Positions 17,477 to 32,541 of a stretch of DNA of 37,564 bases are shown here, one piece after another. A program made the position numbers and the translations under genes. The notes under the pieces were generated by a model, which saw nothing but the letters and a program-made list of their open reading frames with translations, ran no database searches and was not told the DNA's origin. The stretch comes from an uncultured Burkholderiales bacterium. Lineage in GTDB: Bacteria > Pseudomonadota > Gammaproteobacteria > Burkholderiales > Burkholderiaceae_C. Position 1 is the first letter of the stretch, and every line of letters starts with the position of its first letter. Location of the stretch: positions 1 through 37,564 of the forward strand of contig CALMIL010000166.1 in NCBI GenBank assembly GCA_937864005.1, in the 5' to 3' direction.

Positions 17477-19638
17477 ATGCACCGCAGGAGAAACGAATGA
17501 CGAGCAATTGGCCCGCGCGGGCGTTGGCATTTGCCTTGCTGGCCGCCTCGACGATCTCGGCCTGGGCCGAAAACGCCATCCAGTCGATCACGAGTACGGT
17601 GCAGGCCGGCGCCGAGGTGGTTCGCGTCGAGTTCAAGGAGCCGCTCACCGCCCAGCCGAGCGGCTTCGCGGTACAGACGCCGCCGCGCATCGCGCTCGAC
17701 CTGCCGGGCGTCGGCAATGCGATGGGCAAGCCCAAGGTCGAAATCAACCAGGGCAACCTGCGCTCGGCCAACGTCGCCGTCTCCGGCGACCGCGCGCGCC
17801 TCGTCTTGAACCTGAAGGCACCGGCCAACTATACGACCCAGATCCAGGGCAACGCGCTGCTCGTCGTGCTCGAGAACGTGCCGACCGCGCAGAACCGTAC
17901 CACCACGGAGGCCGCGCCGGTGCAGTTCGCGCCGAGCCAGAATGCCTCCGCGCTCGCGTTGCGCGATATCGACTTTCGCCGCGGCACGGACGGCGCAGGG
18001 CGCGTCATCGTCGAACTGTCGAGCAACCAGGTCGGCGTCGACATCCAGCAAAAGGGCAAGTCGCTGGTCGTCGACTTCCTCAAGTCCACGCTCCCCGACA
18101 ACCTGCGCCGCCGCCTGGACGTGACCGATTTCGGTACGCCGGTGACGGCTGTCACCGCGACCCAGGACGGCGACCGCGTGCGCCTCGTCGTCGAGCCGCA
18201 GGGCGCGTGGGAGCACAGCGCCTACCAGACCGACACCCAGTTCGTGCTCGAGGTGCGGCCGATCAAGGTCGACCCGAACAAGCTCGTGCAAGGCCCTGGC
18301 TTCTCGGGCGAGAAGCTGTCGCTCAACTTCCAGAACATCGAAGTGCGCGCCCTGCTGCAGGTGATCGCCGACTTCACGAACTTCAACGTCGTGACGAGCG
18401 ACAGCGTGACGGGCACCGTCACATTGCGATTGAAGGACGTGCCGTGGGATCAGGCGCTCGACATCATCCTCGAAGCCAAGGGCCTCGGGATGCGCAAGTC
18501 GGGCAACGTGATCCTGATCGCTCCGAAGGAAGAGCTGGCCGCGCGCCGCCGCGCCGGCCTCGCCGCCGAGCAGGAAGTGCAGGCGCTCGAAGTCGTCAAG
18601 ACGCAGGCCTTCCAGCTCAACTACGCGAAGGCCGAGGACGTGATGAAGCAGATTGTCGCCAACCAAGCGCTCGCGAACCAGCAGTCGGGCGGCGGCGGCA
18701 ACGGCAACCGGCTGCTGTCGCCGCGCGGCGCCGTCAACTTCGACGTCCGCACGAACCAGGTCTTCGTCACCGACATTCCGTCCAAGATCGAGGAAGTCTC
18801 GAAGGTCATCGCCCGCATCGACATCCCGGTGCGCCAGGTGCAGATCGAAGCGCGCATCGTGATCGCCGACGACACCTTCGGCCGCTCGCTCGGCGTCAAG
18901 CTCGGCTTCGCCGACCTGAGCCTGAAGAACGGCTACGCGCCGGGCGTCAGCCTCGGCGGCAACAACCGGGCGACGGTCGGCGGCAACCTCGCCGCGGTCG
19001 GCGGCCAGACCGGGCAGATCCCCGGCCCGCTGTGGAACGACACCCAGTTCGTCAACCTGCCGGCCACAGCGCAGGGCGGCTTCAACCCGGCGACTTTCGC
19101 GCTGTCGCTGTTCTCGACCGGCGCGAGCCGCTTCCTGAACCTCGAGATTTCGGCGATGGAAGCCGACGGCAAGGGCAAGGTCGTCTCCAGCCCGCGCCTG
19201 ATCACGGCCGACCAGCAGAAGGCGTCGATCAAGCAGGGCACGCGCATCCCCTACCAGGAGGCGACGTCGTCTGGCGCGACCGCCGTCTCGTTCGCCGACG
19301 CCGTGCTGCAGCTCGAAGTCACGCCGCAGATCACGCCCGAGGGCAATGTCATCATGGACGTGAAGATCGACAAGGACAGCGTCGGCCAGGTCTTCGCCGG
19401 CGTGCCGTCGATCAATACCAAGTCGATCGTCACCAAGGTGCTGGTCGAAAACGGCGGCACCGTCGTCATCGGCGGCATCTTCGAGCAGGTCGACCGCACC
19501 GACGTCTCGAAGGTGCCGTTCCTCGGCGACATCCCCGTCCTCGGCAACCTCTTCAAGACGACGACCAAGGGCTCGGAGCGGACCGAACTGCTGATCTTCC
19601 TCACCCCCAAGGTGATCAGCGACCGGGCCTCGCGCTGA
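17473..19638 (+). CDS. pilQ: Type IV pilus secretin PilQ
   Basis: The 721-residue outer-membrane secretin has a signal peptide (residues 1-33, ending STISAWA), AMIN-type beta domains (about 40-265) that bind peptidoglycan, an STN/N0 domain (about 279-332, VRALLQVIADFTNFNVV), a NolW/N1 domain (about 374-452) and the secretin pore (about 546-719). The pore includes VSSPRLITADQQKASI, VTPQITPEGNV, NGGTVVIGGIF and FLGDIPVLGNLFK. I placed the start at the ATG of the ATGA overlap with pilP, which has an AGGAGGGG site; an ATG eight codons later also has an AGGAGA site. It forms the channel through which the pilus passes. Confidence 0.96.
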   Translation: MNAPQEKRMTSNWPARALAFALLAASTISAWAENAIQSITSTVQAGAEVVRVEFKEPLTAQPSGFAVQTPPRIALDLPGVGNAMGKPKVEINQGNLRSANVAVSGDRARLVLNLKAPANYTTQIQGNALLVVLENVPTAQNRTTTEAAPVQFAPSQNASALALRDIDFRRGTDGAGRVIVELSSNQVGVDIQQKGKSLVVDFLKSTLPDNLRRRLDVTDFGTPVTAVTATQDGDRVRLVVEPQGAWEHSAYQTDTQFVLEVRPIKVDPNKLVQGPGFSGEKLSLNFQNIEVRALLQVIADFTNFNVVTSDSVTGTVTLRLKDVPWDQALDIILEAKGLGMRKSGNVILIAPKEELAARRRAGLAAEQEVQALEVVKTQAFQLNYAKAEDVMKQIVANQALANQQSGGGGNGNRLLSPRGAVNFDVRTNQVFVTDIPSKIEEVSKVIARIDIPVRQVQIEARIVIADDTFGRSLGVKLGFADLSLKNGYAPGVSLGGNNRATVGGNLAAVGGQTGQIPGPLWNDTQFVNLPATAQGGFNPATFALSLFSTGASRFLNLEISAMEADGKGKVVSSPRLITADQQKASIKQGTRIPYQEATSSGATAVSFADAVLQLEVTPQITPEGNVIMDVKIDKDSVGQVFAGVPSINTKSIVTKVLVENGGTVVIGGIFEQVDRTDVSKVPFLGDIPVLGNLFKTTTKGSERTELLIFLTPKVISDRASR

Positions 19639-19689
19639 CGCGCCCCGGCAACTTTTCCAATAAACAGCGAGCGGGCAGGAGTTGAATCG

Positions 19690-22500
19690 ATGCGAGTTCT
19701 CCACTGGATACTGATCTTCGTCGCCAGCCTGATGCTCGCGGCCTGCGGCGGGGGGGACAGCGTTCCCTATTGCGGGCCGGGCAAGGCAGGCTGTTCGAGC
19801 GGGGGCGGGGGTGGCACCGGTGGCACGACGGGCTCGCCGACGCTCATCCTCTCGATCTCCTCGACCACCGTGACCTCTGCCGCTCCGGCCACAGTGACGG
19901 CAACGGCAAAAGACGCCAAAGGCGCGGCGCTGGCGGGTCAGGTCGTCAGCTTCTCGACGAACGGCGGTTTGGGCGTCTTCGATGCCAATTCGGTGTTGAC
20001 GGACGAGAAGGGCGTTGCAACGGTCCGTCTCTCCCCGGCTGGCCCGACCGCGAACGGAGCGGACCTCGTCGTTGCCAAGGTGACTGGCACCGGGGCCGAC
20101 ACGTCGGGAACTATCGGATTCCAGGTCGTGGCGGCGAGCGTGCCGCCGGTCGGATCTCCGACGCTCGCGATCGCGCTTTCGGATACGAAGGTGACCGCAG
20201 CGGCGCCGGTTACCGTGACCTCGACCCTCAAGGACGCCGCCGGCAATCCGCTTGCCAATGCGGTCGTCAAGTTCTCGACCATAGACGGGCTCGGCGCATT
20301 CAATCCTTCGTCTGCGCTCACCAATGCGAGCGGCGTAGCGAGCGTGAAGCTGTCGCCAGCCACGTCGACGACGAATGGTGCCGATCTTGCCGTTGCGACG
20401 ACGACGGTTGCCGGCACGCTCATTACCTCGACCGCGGGCTTTACGGCCTCCTCGGCCGGGGCACCGGCGACCGGCAATGCGTCGATCGCGCTCACGCTCT
20501 CGAGTACGACGGTCACGACACTGACGCCGGCAAACGCCGTCGCGGTCGTCAAGGACACGACCGGCGCCGGCGTGCCGGGACTCGTCGTCAAATTCAATAC
20601 GGTCGACGGGCTCGGGGTCTTTGCCGTCAGCTCGGCTTTGACCGATGCGAGCGGTACGGCCTCGGTTGTCCTGTCTGCGGTTGGAGCCGGGCAGAGCGGC
20701 GCCGACCAGGTGATCGCGTCGACGACCTTCAACGGTGCCGCGCTCCAGGCGACCCAGGGTTTCCAGTTGATCGCGACGAGCGCGACGATCTCCGGCTTCA
20801 GCGCCGACATAGGCGGCAGCCCTCTTGCAGCGTACGGCCAGTCCAACTTGACGGTCACCGTCGCTGGAGCGCCCCCGGGCACACCGGTGAACCTCGCCGT
20901 CAACTCCGATTGCGTGGCGAAGGGCAAGGCCACGGTGACGCCGGCGTCGACCTTCACGACGACCGGAACGGCAACCTTCACCTATCGGGATGCGGGCTGC
21001 GGTGCGGTTGTCAGCAACGACTCGCTCCAGGCCAGCATCGTCGGCACGAGCGCAACGCGTTCGCTGAAAGTCGATCTGACGAAGCCGGATGTGTCGGGTA
21101 TCACCTTCACTTCGGCGTCGCCGCAGACGATCTATTTGAAGGGTTCCGGCCTGACCGAGACCTCGACTGTCACCTTCACTGTCGTCGACACCGCGGGCAA
21201 CGGGCTGCCGAACCAGAGCGTCACCCTGGCGCCGACGACCTTGTCGGGCGGGCTCACGATCGACGGCGGGTCCGCCCCGGTGACGAAGCTCAGCGACAGT
21301 CTGGGTCACGTCAGCGTTCTCATCAACTCCGGAACGGTGCCCACGCCGGTGGGCGTTCGAGCAACGCTGGGCAGCGCGACGACGGTTTCGAGCGCGCTGT
21401 CGATCGCGGTCGGTCTGCCCTCGCAACTGAACTTCTCGCTGTCGCAGACGACGCTGAATATCGAGGGCTACGACGTCGACGGCACGGCGAACCAGTATTC
21501 GATCATCGCGTCCGATCGGCTTGCCAATCCGGTGCCGGTGGGGACCTCGATCAACTTCATCGCCGAAGGCGGCCAGATCGAGCCGATCAAGACGACCGAA
21601 CTGGTGGCCGGCATTGCCCGCACGAGCGCCAATTTCGTCTCGGCCTCGCCGCGGCCGCTGGACGGGCGCGTGACGGTGCTCGCCTATACGCTGGGTGAGG
21701 AGTCGTTCCTCGATACGAACGGCAACAACATCTGGGACAGCCCACCGGATACCGCCTTCCAGGATCTCGGTTCGGTATTCATGAGCCGCAACTTCCTGCA
21801 GAAGTACTTCTCGGCGACCGATCAGTTGATTCCGCTGAACATCCCCGGCGGCGATGCGAACAAGCCTTGCGTTGCGGTCGGCTCGCCGTTGCTGGCACTC
21901 AACGTCACGATTCCGACCGTCGGCGGCAGCACCTGCGACGGCAAGTGGGGTCGTGCCTACGTTCGGCGCGCAGCCGAAACGGTGCTTTCGACCTCGGTCG
22001 CGCGTCCGGTCTGGGCTTCGCCGCCGTCGGGGTTGAATGCGAACCCGGGCATGGCCTGCGCGAAGGCCCAAGACAGGACGACCGACCCGGGCAATCCGCA
22101 GGACTTGATCACGGGTTACAACGATTCGACAGGCGCCCCAGTGCGCAACTCGGGTCCGCTGTATCTGCTCGGTGGATCGACGACGTTGTACAACCTGCCG
22201 AAGGCGAGCGTATTCAGCTTTGTCGTCGCCGACAACAACCCGGTGCGCCTGAATCCTGTCGCAGCGCGAAGCGCGATCACGGTGAGCGGGACCGAAGGTC
22301 TGACGGTGAGTGTCGTCGGCGGCTCGCCGGTGCCGAGTTCTTCGAACGCGACCTTCGCGAGCGTCAGCGTGAGCTTCACGGGGTCGGTATCGGACGGTGT
22401 GGTGACGATCAACGTCACGTCGCCTGGCGGCGTCACAACGACGACGTTCCAGAGCGTGTCGATGAATCCGCCAGCGAACGGCACGACGCCTTGCCCCTGA
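19690..22500 (+). CDS. Large lipoprotein with bacterial Ig-like (Big_1-type) repeats
   Basis: The 936-residue protein has a lipoprotein signal (ASLMLAAC, Cys19), a Gly/Ser-rich linker, and at least three similar domains of about 100 residues (roughly 48-150, 155-255 and 260-362). Each repeats the pattern ...TVTxxAPxTVTxTxKDxxGxxLxxxVVxFST...GLGxFxxxSxLTxxxGxAxVxLSP, as in invasin/intimin group-1 Ig-like domains. More divergent beta domains follow, then an acidic segment, DTNGNNIWD, that resembles a Ca-binding loop. At least five cysteines lie beyond the lipobox, three of them in the C-terminal third. An AGGAG site precedes the ATG, 51 bp after pilQ. Codon use is noticeably less GC-biased than in its neighbours. 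Position suggests surface or pilus-related adhesion, which is inference. Confidence 0.8.
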   Translation: MRVLHWILIFVASLMLAACGGGDSVPYCGPGKAGCSSGGGGGTGGTTGSPTLILSISSTTVTSAAPATVTATAKDAKGAALAGQVVSFSTNGGLGVFDANSVLTDEKGVATVRLSPAGPTANGADLVVAKVTGTGADTSGTIGFQVVAASVPPVGSPTLAIALSDTKVTAAAPVTVTSTLKDAAGNPLANAVVKFSTIDGLGAFNPSSALTNASGVASVKLSPATSTTNGADLAVATTTVAGTLITSTAGFTASSAGAPATGNASIALTLSSTTVTTLTPANAVAVVKDTTGAGVPGLVVKFNTVDGLGVFAVSSALTDASGTASVVLSAVGAGQSGADQVIASTTFNGAALQATQGFQLIATSATISGFSADIGGSPLAAYGQSNLTVTVAGAPPGTPVNLAVNSDCVAKGKATVTPASTFTTTGTATFTYRDAGCGAVVSNDSLQASIVGTSATRSLKVDLTKPDVSGITFTSASPQTIYLKGSGLTETSTVTFTVVDTAGNGLPNQSVTLAPTTLSGGLTIDGGSAPVTKLSDSLGHVSVLINSGTVPTPVGVRATLGSATTVSSALSIAVGLPSQLNFSLSQTTLNIEGYDVDGTANQYSIIASDRLANPVPVGTSINFIAEGGQIEPIKTTELVAGIARTSANFVSASPRPLDGRVTVLAYTLGEESFLDTNGNNIWDSPPDTAFQDLGSVFMSRNFLQKYFSATDQLIPLNIPGGDANKPCVAVGSPLLALNVTIPTVGGSTCDGKWGRAYVRRAAETVLSTSVARPVWASPPSGLNANPGMACAKAQDRTTDPGNPQDLITGYNDSTGAPVRNSGPLYLLGGSTTLYNLPKASVFSFVVADNNPVRLNPVAARSAITVSGTEGLTVSVVGGSPVPSSSNATFASVSVSFTGSVSDGVVTINVTSPGGVTTTTFQSVSMNPPANGTTPCP

Positions 22501-23057
22501 TCACCCTGATCGGCCTGCCGGGGGTCGGTAAATCCACCGTCGGCAGGCACCTCGCCCGCAACCTCGGCTGCCGGTTCGTCGATTCGGATGCCGAGATCGA
22601 GAAGCGCCTCGGCTGCACGATCCGCGACTTCTTCGAGCGTGAGGGCGAGGCGGCGTTTCGGGAGGTCGAACGCGAGGTGATCGCCGAACTCGCGGGCGCC
22701 GAAGGCGGCGTGCTCGCGACCGGCGGCGGTGCGGTGCTCGCCGAGGCGAACCGCCAGGTGCTGCGCGACGCCTCGACCGTCGTCTACCTGCGCTCCAAGC
22801 CGGAAGACCTGTTTCGCCGCCTGCGGCACGATACGCACCGCCCGCTGCTGCAGGTGCGCGACCCGCTGCGCAAGCTGCGCGAGTTGTTCATGCAGCGCGA
22901 TCCGCTGTACCGCCGTACGGCGCATTTCACGATCGATACCGGCCGGCCCTCGATCCCCGGTCTGGTCAACATGATCCTGATGCAGCTCGAGCTGGCCGGC
23001 CTCGTCGATCCGTCGCTCGTGCCGTCGCCGGTCGAGCCGAGGGTGCTCGAGCACTAG
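22491..23057 (+). CDS. aroK: Shikimate kinase
   Basis: The 188-residue P-loop kinase phosphorylates shikimate in the cytoplasm, a step towards chorismate. Walker A is GLPGVGKST; shikimate-contact residues are in DSDAEIEKRLG and the GGGAVL loop; the ATP lid carries HDTHRPLLQ; and LYRRTAHFTID near the end matches the family. The frame has no ATG or GTG near the expected N-terminus. The only usable start is TTG at 22491 (then PLITLIGLPGVGKS), which lies inside the last codons of the preceding lipoprotein gene (10-bp overlap). Translation is therefore probably coupled. Followed 42 bp later by aroB. Confidence 0.93.
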   Translation: MPLITLIGLPGVGKSTVGRHLARNLGCRFVDSDAEIEKRLGCTIRDFFEREGEAAFREVEREVIAELAGAEGGVLATGGGAVLAEANRQVLRDASTVVYLRSKPEDLFRRLRHDTHRPLLQVRDPLRKLRELFMQRDPLYRRTAHFTIDTGRPSIPGLVNMILMQLELAGLVDPSLVPSPVEPRVLEH

Positions 23058-23099
23058 CGCCGAGCTTCGGGGCTTGTTCACGCCCGTACACTGGGCGGC

Positions 23100-24203
23100 A
23101 TGCAAGAGACCACCGATTCCACGCTGCGCGTCCCCATCGCGCTTGGCGAGCGAAGCTATGCGATCCTGATCGGCAGCGGGTTGCTCGACGCGGCGTCGAG
23201 CTTCGACGGGCTGCCGCGATCGCCTTGCGCGGTGATCGTCACCGACGCGACGGTTGCGCCGCTCTACGCCGAGCGCCTGCACCGCGCGCTTGCGGCGCGC
23301 CACGCGCGCGTCACGAGAATCGAACTGCCGGCCGGCGAGGCGCACAAGGACTGGTCCTCGCTCGACGCGATCTTCGACGCCTTGCTCGCCGCGAACTGCG
23401 ACCGCAAGACGCTGCTCTATGCGCTCGGCGGCGGGGTGGTCGGCGACGTGGCCGGCTTTGCCGCCGCCTGCTACATGCGCGGCATCGACTTCGTGCAGGT
23501 GCCGACGACGCTGCTCGCGCAGGTCGACTCGTCGGTCGGCGGCAAGACGGCGATCAACCATCCGCGCGGCAAGAACATGATCGGCGCCTTCCACCAGCCG
23601 CTGCGCGTGGTTGCCGATCTGGCGACGCTCGCGACGCTGCCGCGGCGCGAGATCGCCGCCGGGCTCGCCGAGGTGATCAAGTACGGCCCGATCGCCGACG
23701 ACGCGTTCCTCGGCTGGCTCGAAGCGAACATCGACGCCTTGCGCGCGCTCGACGCCGAAGCACTCGCGCACGCGGTGCGCCGGTCGTGCGAGATCAAGGC
23801 CGGCGTCGTCGCGCAGGACGAGCGCGAAGGCGGGCTGCGCGCGATCCTGAACTTCGGCCATACCTTCGGCCATGCGATCGAGACCGGCCTCGGTTATGGC
23901 GAGTGGCTGCACGGCGAGGGCGTTGGCTGCGGCATGGTGATGGCGGCCGATCTGTCGGTGCGGCTCGGGCTGATCGATGCGGCGTATGCAAAACGCCTCG
24001 CGCGGCTCATCGAGCGCGCCGGGCTGCCGACGGTCGGCCCGGCGCTCGGCGCCGAGCGGTATCTCGCGCTGATGCGCGGCGACAAGAAGGCCGAGGACGG
24101 CGCGATCCGCTTCGTCGTCATCGATGCGCCGGGCCGGGCCTCGGTGCGCGCCGCGCCGGATGCGATGGTGGCCGACGTGATCGCCGCGCACACCCGCGCC
24201 TGA
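23100..24203 (+). CDS. aroB: 3-dehydroquinate synthase
   Basis: The 367-residue NAD- and metal-dependent enzyme turns DAHP into 3-dehydroquinate, the second shikimate-pathway step. Visible features are PAGEAHKDW (substrate/NAD contact), the nucleotide loop [12 protein letters not shown], the [20 protein letters not shown] motif, and metal ligands in LAEVIKYG (Glu), [11 protein letters not shown] (His) and HGEGVGCGM (His). The aroK-aroB order is standard in proteobacteria. Confidence 0.97.
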   Translation: MQETTDSTLRVPIALGERSYAILIGSGLLDAASSFDGLPRSPCAVIVTDATVAPLYAERLHRALAARHARVTRIELPAGEAHKDWSSLDAIFDALLAANCDRKTLLYALGGGVVGDVAGFAAACYMRGIDFVQVPTTLLAQVDSSVGGKTAINHPRGKNMIGAFHQPLRVVADLATLATLPRREIAAGLAEVIKYGPIADDAFLGWLEANIDALRALDAEALAHAVRRSCEIKAGVVAQDEREGGLRAILNFGHTFGHAIETGLGYGEWLHGEGVGCGMVMAADLSVRLGLIDAAYAKRLARLIERAGLPTVGPALGAERYLALMRGDKKAEDGAIRFVVIDAPGRASVRAAPDAMVADVIAAHTRA

Positions 24204-24209
24204 CGGGCG

Positions 24210-25349
24210 ATGACGCAACGCTACGCGTGCGACCCGCTGCGTTCGCGCGGCAGGCGCCACGCGAGCGATGCGGCGCCGTCGGCGGACGCATTCCAGCGCG
24301 ACCGCGACCGGATCGTGCACTGCACGGCGTTTCGCCGCCTCGTCTACAAGACGCAGGTTTTCCTGAACCACGAAGGCGATCTGTTTCGCACCCGGCTCAC
24401 GCATTCGCTCGAGGTTGCGCAGCGCGGCCGGGCCATCGCGCGCGAACTGGGCCTGGACGAGGATCTGGTCGAGGCGATCGCGCTTGCGCACGACCTCGGC
24501 CACACGCCGTTCGGCCATGCGGGGCAGGACGCGCTGAACGACTGCCTGCGCGCCGTGCAGGCGGATGCCGGCTTCGAGCACAACCTGCAGAGCCTGCGCG
24601 TCGTCGATGCGCTCGAGGAGCGCTTCCCCGATTTCGACGGCCTGGACCTGAGCTTCGAGACGCGCGAAGGCATCCTGAAGCACTGCTCGCGCCGCCATGC
24701 GCAGCGACTCGAAGACCGCGAGCCGGGCGGCGTCGGGCGCCGCTTTCTGGACGGCACGCAGCCGAGCCTCGAGGCGCAGCTGTGCAACCTCGCAGACGAG
24801 GTGGCGTACAACGCGCACGACATCGACGACGGCGTGCGCTCCGGGCTGCTGACGGTCGAGCAGCTTGCCGAGGTCGAGATGTTCGACGCCTGCCGGCGCG
24901 AAGCGCTGGCCGCATTTCCGCAACTCGAAGGGCGCAGGCTGCTGTTCGAGATCATCCGCCGCATGGTTTCGCGCCAGGTCGGCGACCTGGTCGCGTCGAC
25001 CCGCGCGGCGCTCGGCGCCGCCGCGCCGGCCAATGTCGATGCGGTGCGCGCCGCGGCCAGGCCCCTTGTCCGGTTCAGCGCGCCGATGCGCGAGCAAGGC
25101 GCGCAGTTGAAGCGCTTCCTGCACGCCAATCTCTACCGGCATCCGCAGGTCGTCGAGACGACCGATCGCGCACGCCGCGTGATCGCCGATCTGTTCGCCG
25201 TCTATGCCGGCGACGAGGCCGCACTGCCGCCAGCCGTGGCCGCCCTGCCGAAGCGCCATCGCGCGATCGCAGACTACATCGCCGGCATGACCGACCGCTT
25301 CGCGCTGCGCGAGCACGAGCGGCTGACGGGGCAGACGCTGTTTCCGTGA
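24210..25349 (+). CDS. dgt: Deoxyguanosinetriphosphate triphosphohydrolase-like protein (HD domain)
   Basis: The 379-residue HD-superfamily enzyme of the dGTPase family releases triphosphate from dNTPs. Metal ligands are visible in FRTRLTHSLEVAQ (His), LAHDLGHTPFGHAG (HD pair) and LADEVAYNAHDIDDG (Asp). The N-terminal FQRDRDRIVHCTAFRRL is the family start. Length fits the shorter type (about 370-400 residues) annotated as 'dGTPase-like', so the true nucleotide preference is uncertain. It starts 6 bp after aroB and is probably co-transcribed. Confidence 0.94.
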   Translation: MTQRYACDPLRSRGRRHASDAAPSADAFQRDRDRIVHCTAFRRLVYKTQVFLNHEGDLFRTRLTHSLEVAQRGRAIARELGLDEDLVEAIALAHDLGHTPFGHAGQDALNDCLRAVQADAGFEHNLQSLRVVDALEERFPDFDGLDLSFETREGILKHCSRRHAQRLEDREPGGVGRRFLDGTQPSLEAQLCNLADEVAYNAHDIDDGVRSGLLTVEQLAEVEMFDACRREALAAFPQLEGRRLLFEIIRRMVSRQVGDLVASTRAALGAAAPANVDAVRAAARPLVRFSAPMREQGAQLKRFLHANLYRHPQVVETTDRARRVIADLFAVYAGDEAALPPAVAALPKRHRAIADYIAGMTDRFALREHERLTGQTLFP

Positions 25350-25381
25350 ACGCGGCACTTCTGTCTTCGAAGGTTTGAGGC

Positions 25382-26071
25382 ATGGCGCGATTGGCCCGGC
25401 TTTCGGCCGCGAACCAGGTTCAGTTGCTCGTCCAGCGCGGCAATAACGGCCAGCCGACCTTCATCGACGACGACGATCGAAACGTCTTTCTGGCGCTGCT
25501 GCGCAACGCCGCGCTCGACCATCGGGTCGCGATCCACGCCTATGCACTGACCGGCAACGAGGTCATGCTGCTCGCGACGCCTGCCGATGCCGGCGGCACG
25601 AGCCGCATGATGCAGACGCTGGGCCGGCGCTACGTCGCCCGCTTCAACCGCCGCCACGGCCGCAGCGGCACGTTGTGGGAAGGGCGATTCCGATCGACGG
25701 TGATCGAAGCGGCGCTGCACCTGCGCGAATGCATGTGCTTCGTCGAACTCGCGCCGCTGCGCGCCGGGCTCGTACAGGCGGCGGCCGACTGGCCGTGGTC
25801 GAGCGCGCGCCATCACCTCGGGCACTTCAGTGATCCGCTGGTGACCGACGCGCCGCTCTACTGGGCCACCGGCAATACGCCCTTCGAGCGGGAAGTCGCC
25901 CATCAACGCCTGCTGGAGCGAGCACTCACCCGCGAGCAGGTGCTCGCAATCGATGGCGCGCTGCGCAAGGGCTGGGTCTATGGGTCGGACGCCTTTGCGT
26001 CCCGGATCGAATCGCAGACTGCGCGCCGTGCGCAGCCGCTGCGTCCTGGGCGGCCCCGTCAGAGTCGGTGA
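25382..26071 (+). CDS. Catalytically degenerate REP-associated (RAYT/IS200-like, Y1) transposase homologue
   Basis: The 229-residue protein clearly has the RAYT/Y1 fold. Its recognisable segments are MARLARL, VQRGNNGQPTF, IHAYAL, LLATPADAGGTSRMMQTLGRRYV, FNRRHGRSGTLWEGRF, ELAPLRAGLV, WPWSSARHH and LYWATGNTPFERE. The catalytic residues are missing. The HUH motif normally read as NHVHLL is here N-E60-V-M62-LL. The usual His near the start is absent (VQLLVQRG). The catalytic Tyr of the ...YIELNPVRAG motif is Phe (F120, CFVELAPLRAG). The frame is complete, 32 bp after dgt. A dead transposase that keeps an open frame beside housekeeping genes may be a domesticated DNA-binding protein; that is inference. 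Confidence 0.85.
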   Translation: MARLARLSAANQVQLLVQRGNNGQPTFIDDDDRNVFLALLRNAALDHRVAIHAYALTGNEVMLLATPADAGGTSRMMQTLGRRYVARFNRRHGRSGTLWEGRFRSTVIEAALHLRECMCFVELAPLRAGLVQAAADWPWSSARHHLGHFSDPLVTDAPLYWATGNTPFEREVAHQRLLERALTREQVLAIDGALRKGWVYGSDAFASRIESQTARRAQPLRPGRPRQSR

Positions 26072-26131
26072 CGGAATGGCGATTTACTATGTCCCTGATT
26101 TAATGTTTTTTGTTCGACATCCAAAGTTTTA

Positions 26132-26144
26132 GGAGTCTGACCCC
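26132..26144 (+). repeat. REP-like imperfect palindrome GGAGTCTGACCCC
   Basis: The two halves GGAGTC and GACCCC are complementary at 5 of 6 positions around a central T. The site lies 61 bp after the transposase-like gene in an AT-rich patch (about 26080-26165) unlike its surroundings. From memory, this GGGGTCAGACTCC-type sequence is common next to IS200-like/RAYT genes in betaproteobacteria. It may be a relic of the element's end. Confidence 0.45.
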
Positions 26145-26153
26145 GTTTAATTG

Positions 26154-26169
26154 TGGGCAAGTGATTGCT
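26154..26169 (+). promoter_or_regulatory. Candidate sigma-54 promoter upstream of gltB
   Basis: TGG (26154-26156) and TTGCT (26165-26169) place GG and GC exactly 10 bp apart, the -24/-12 geometry of sigma-54 promoters. The middle of the -24 element (GCA instead of CAC) is off consensus. No good sigma-70 pair was found in 26072-26217. The gltB ATG is about 50 bp downstream. Confidence 0.4.
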
Positions 26170-26217
26170 GCATTGCACTATTCTCGATGCTTCGAAGAAC
26201 CGAATGCGGAGCGTGCG

Positions 26218-31008
<4,791 letters not shown>

Positions 31009-31046
31009 TCGACGGGCGAACGCACAAGCGACGGAGCATCAAGCAG

Positions 31047-32537
<1,491 letters not shown>

Positions 32538-32541
32538 GCGC

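Noticed and set aside
17458..22071. 1537-codon open frame on the minus strand across pilQ and the Ig-like gene
   Set aside because: It is the antisense shadow of GC-rich genes: Arg/Asp/His-rich, low complexity, no family motif. The sense strand has clear PilQ and Ig-domain motifs.
26110..26217. gltB start at the TTG at 26110
   Set aside because: It would run through the AT-rich promoter region and add residues absent from GltB proteins; the ATG at 26218 has a GGAG site.
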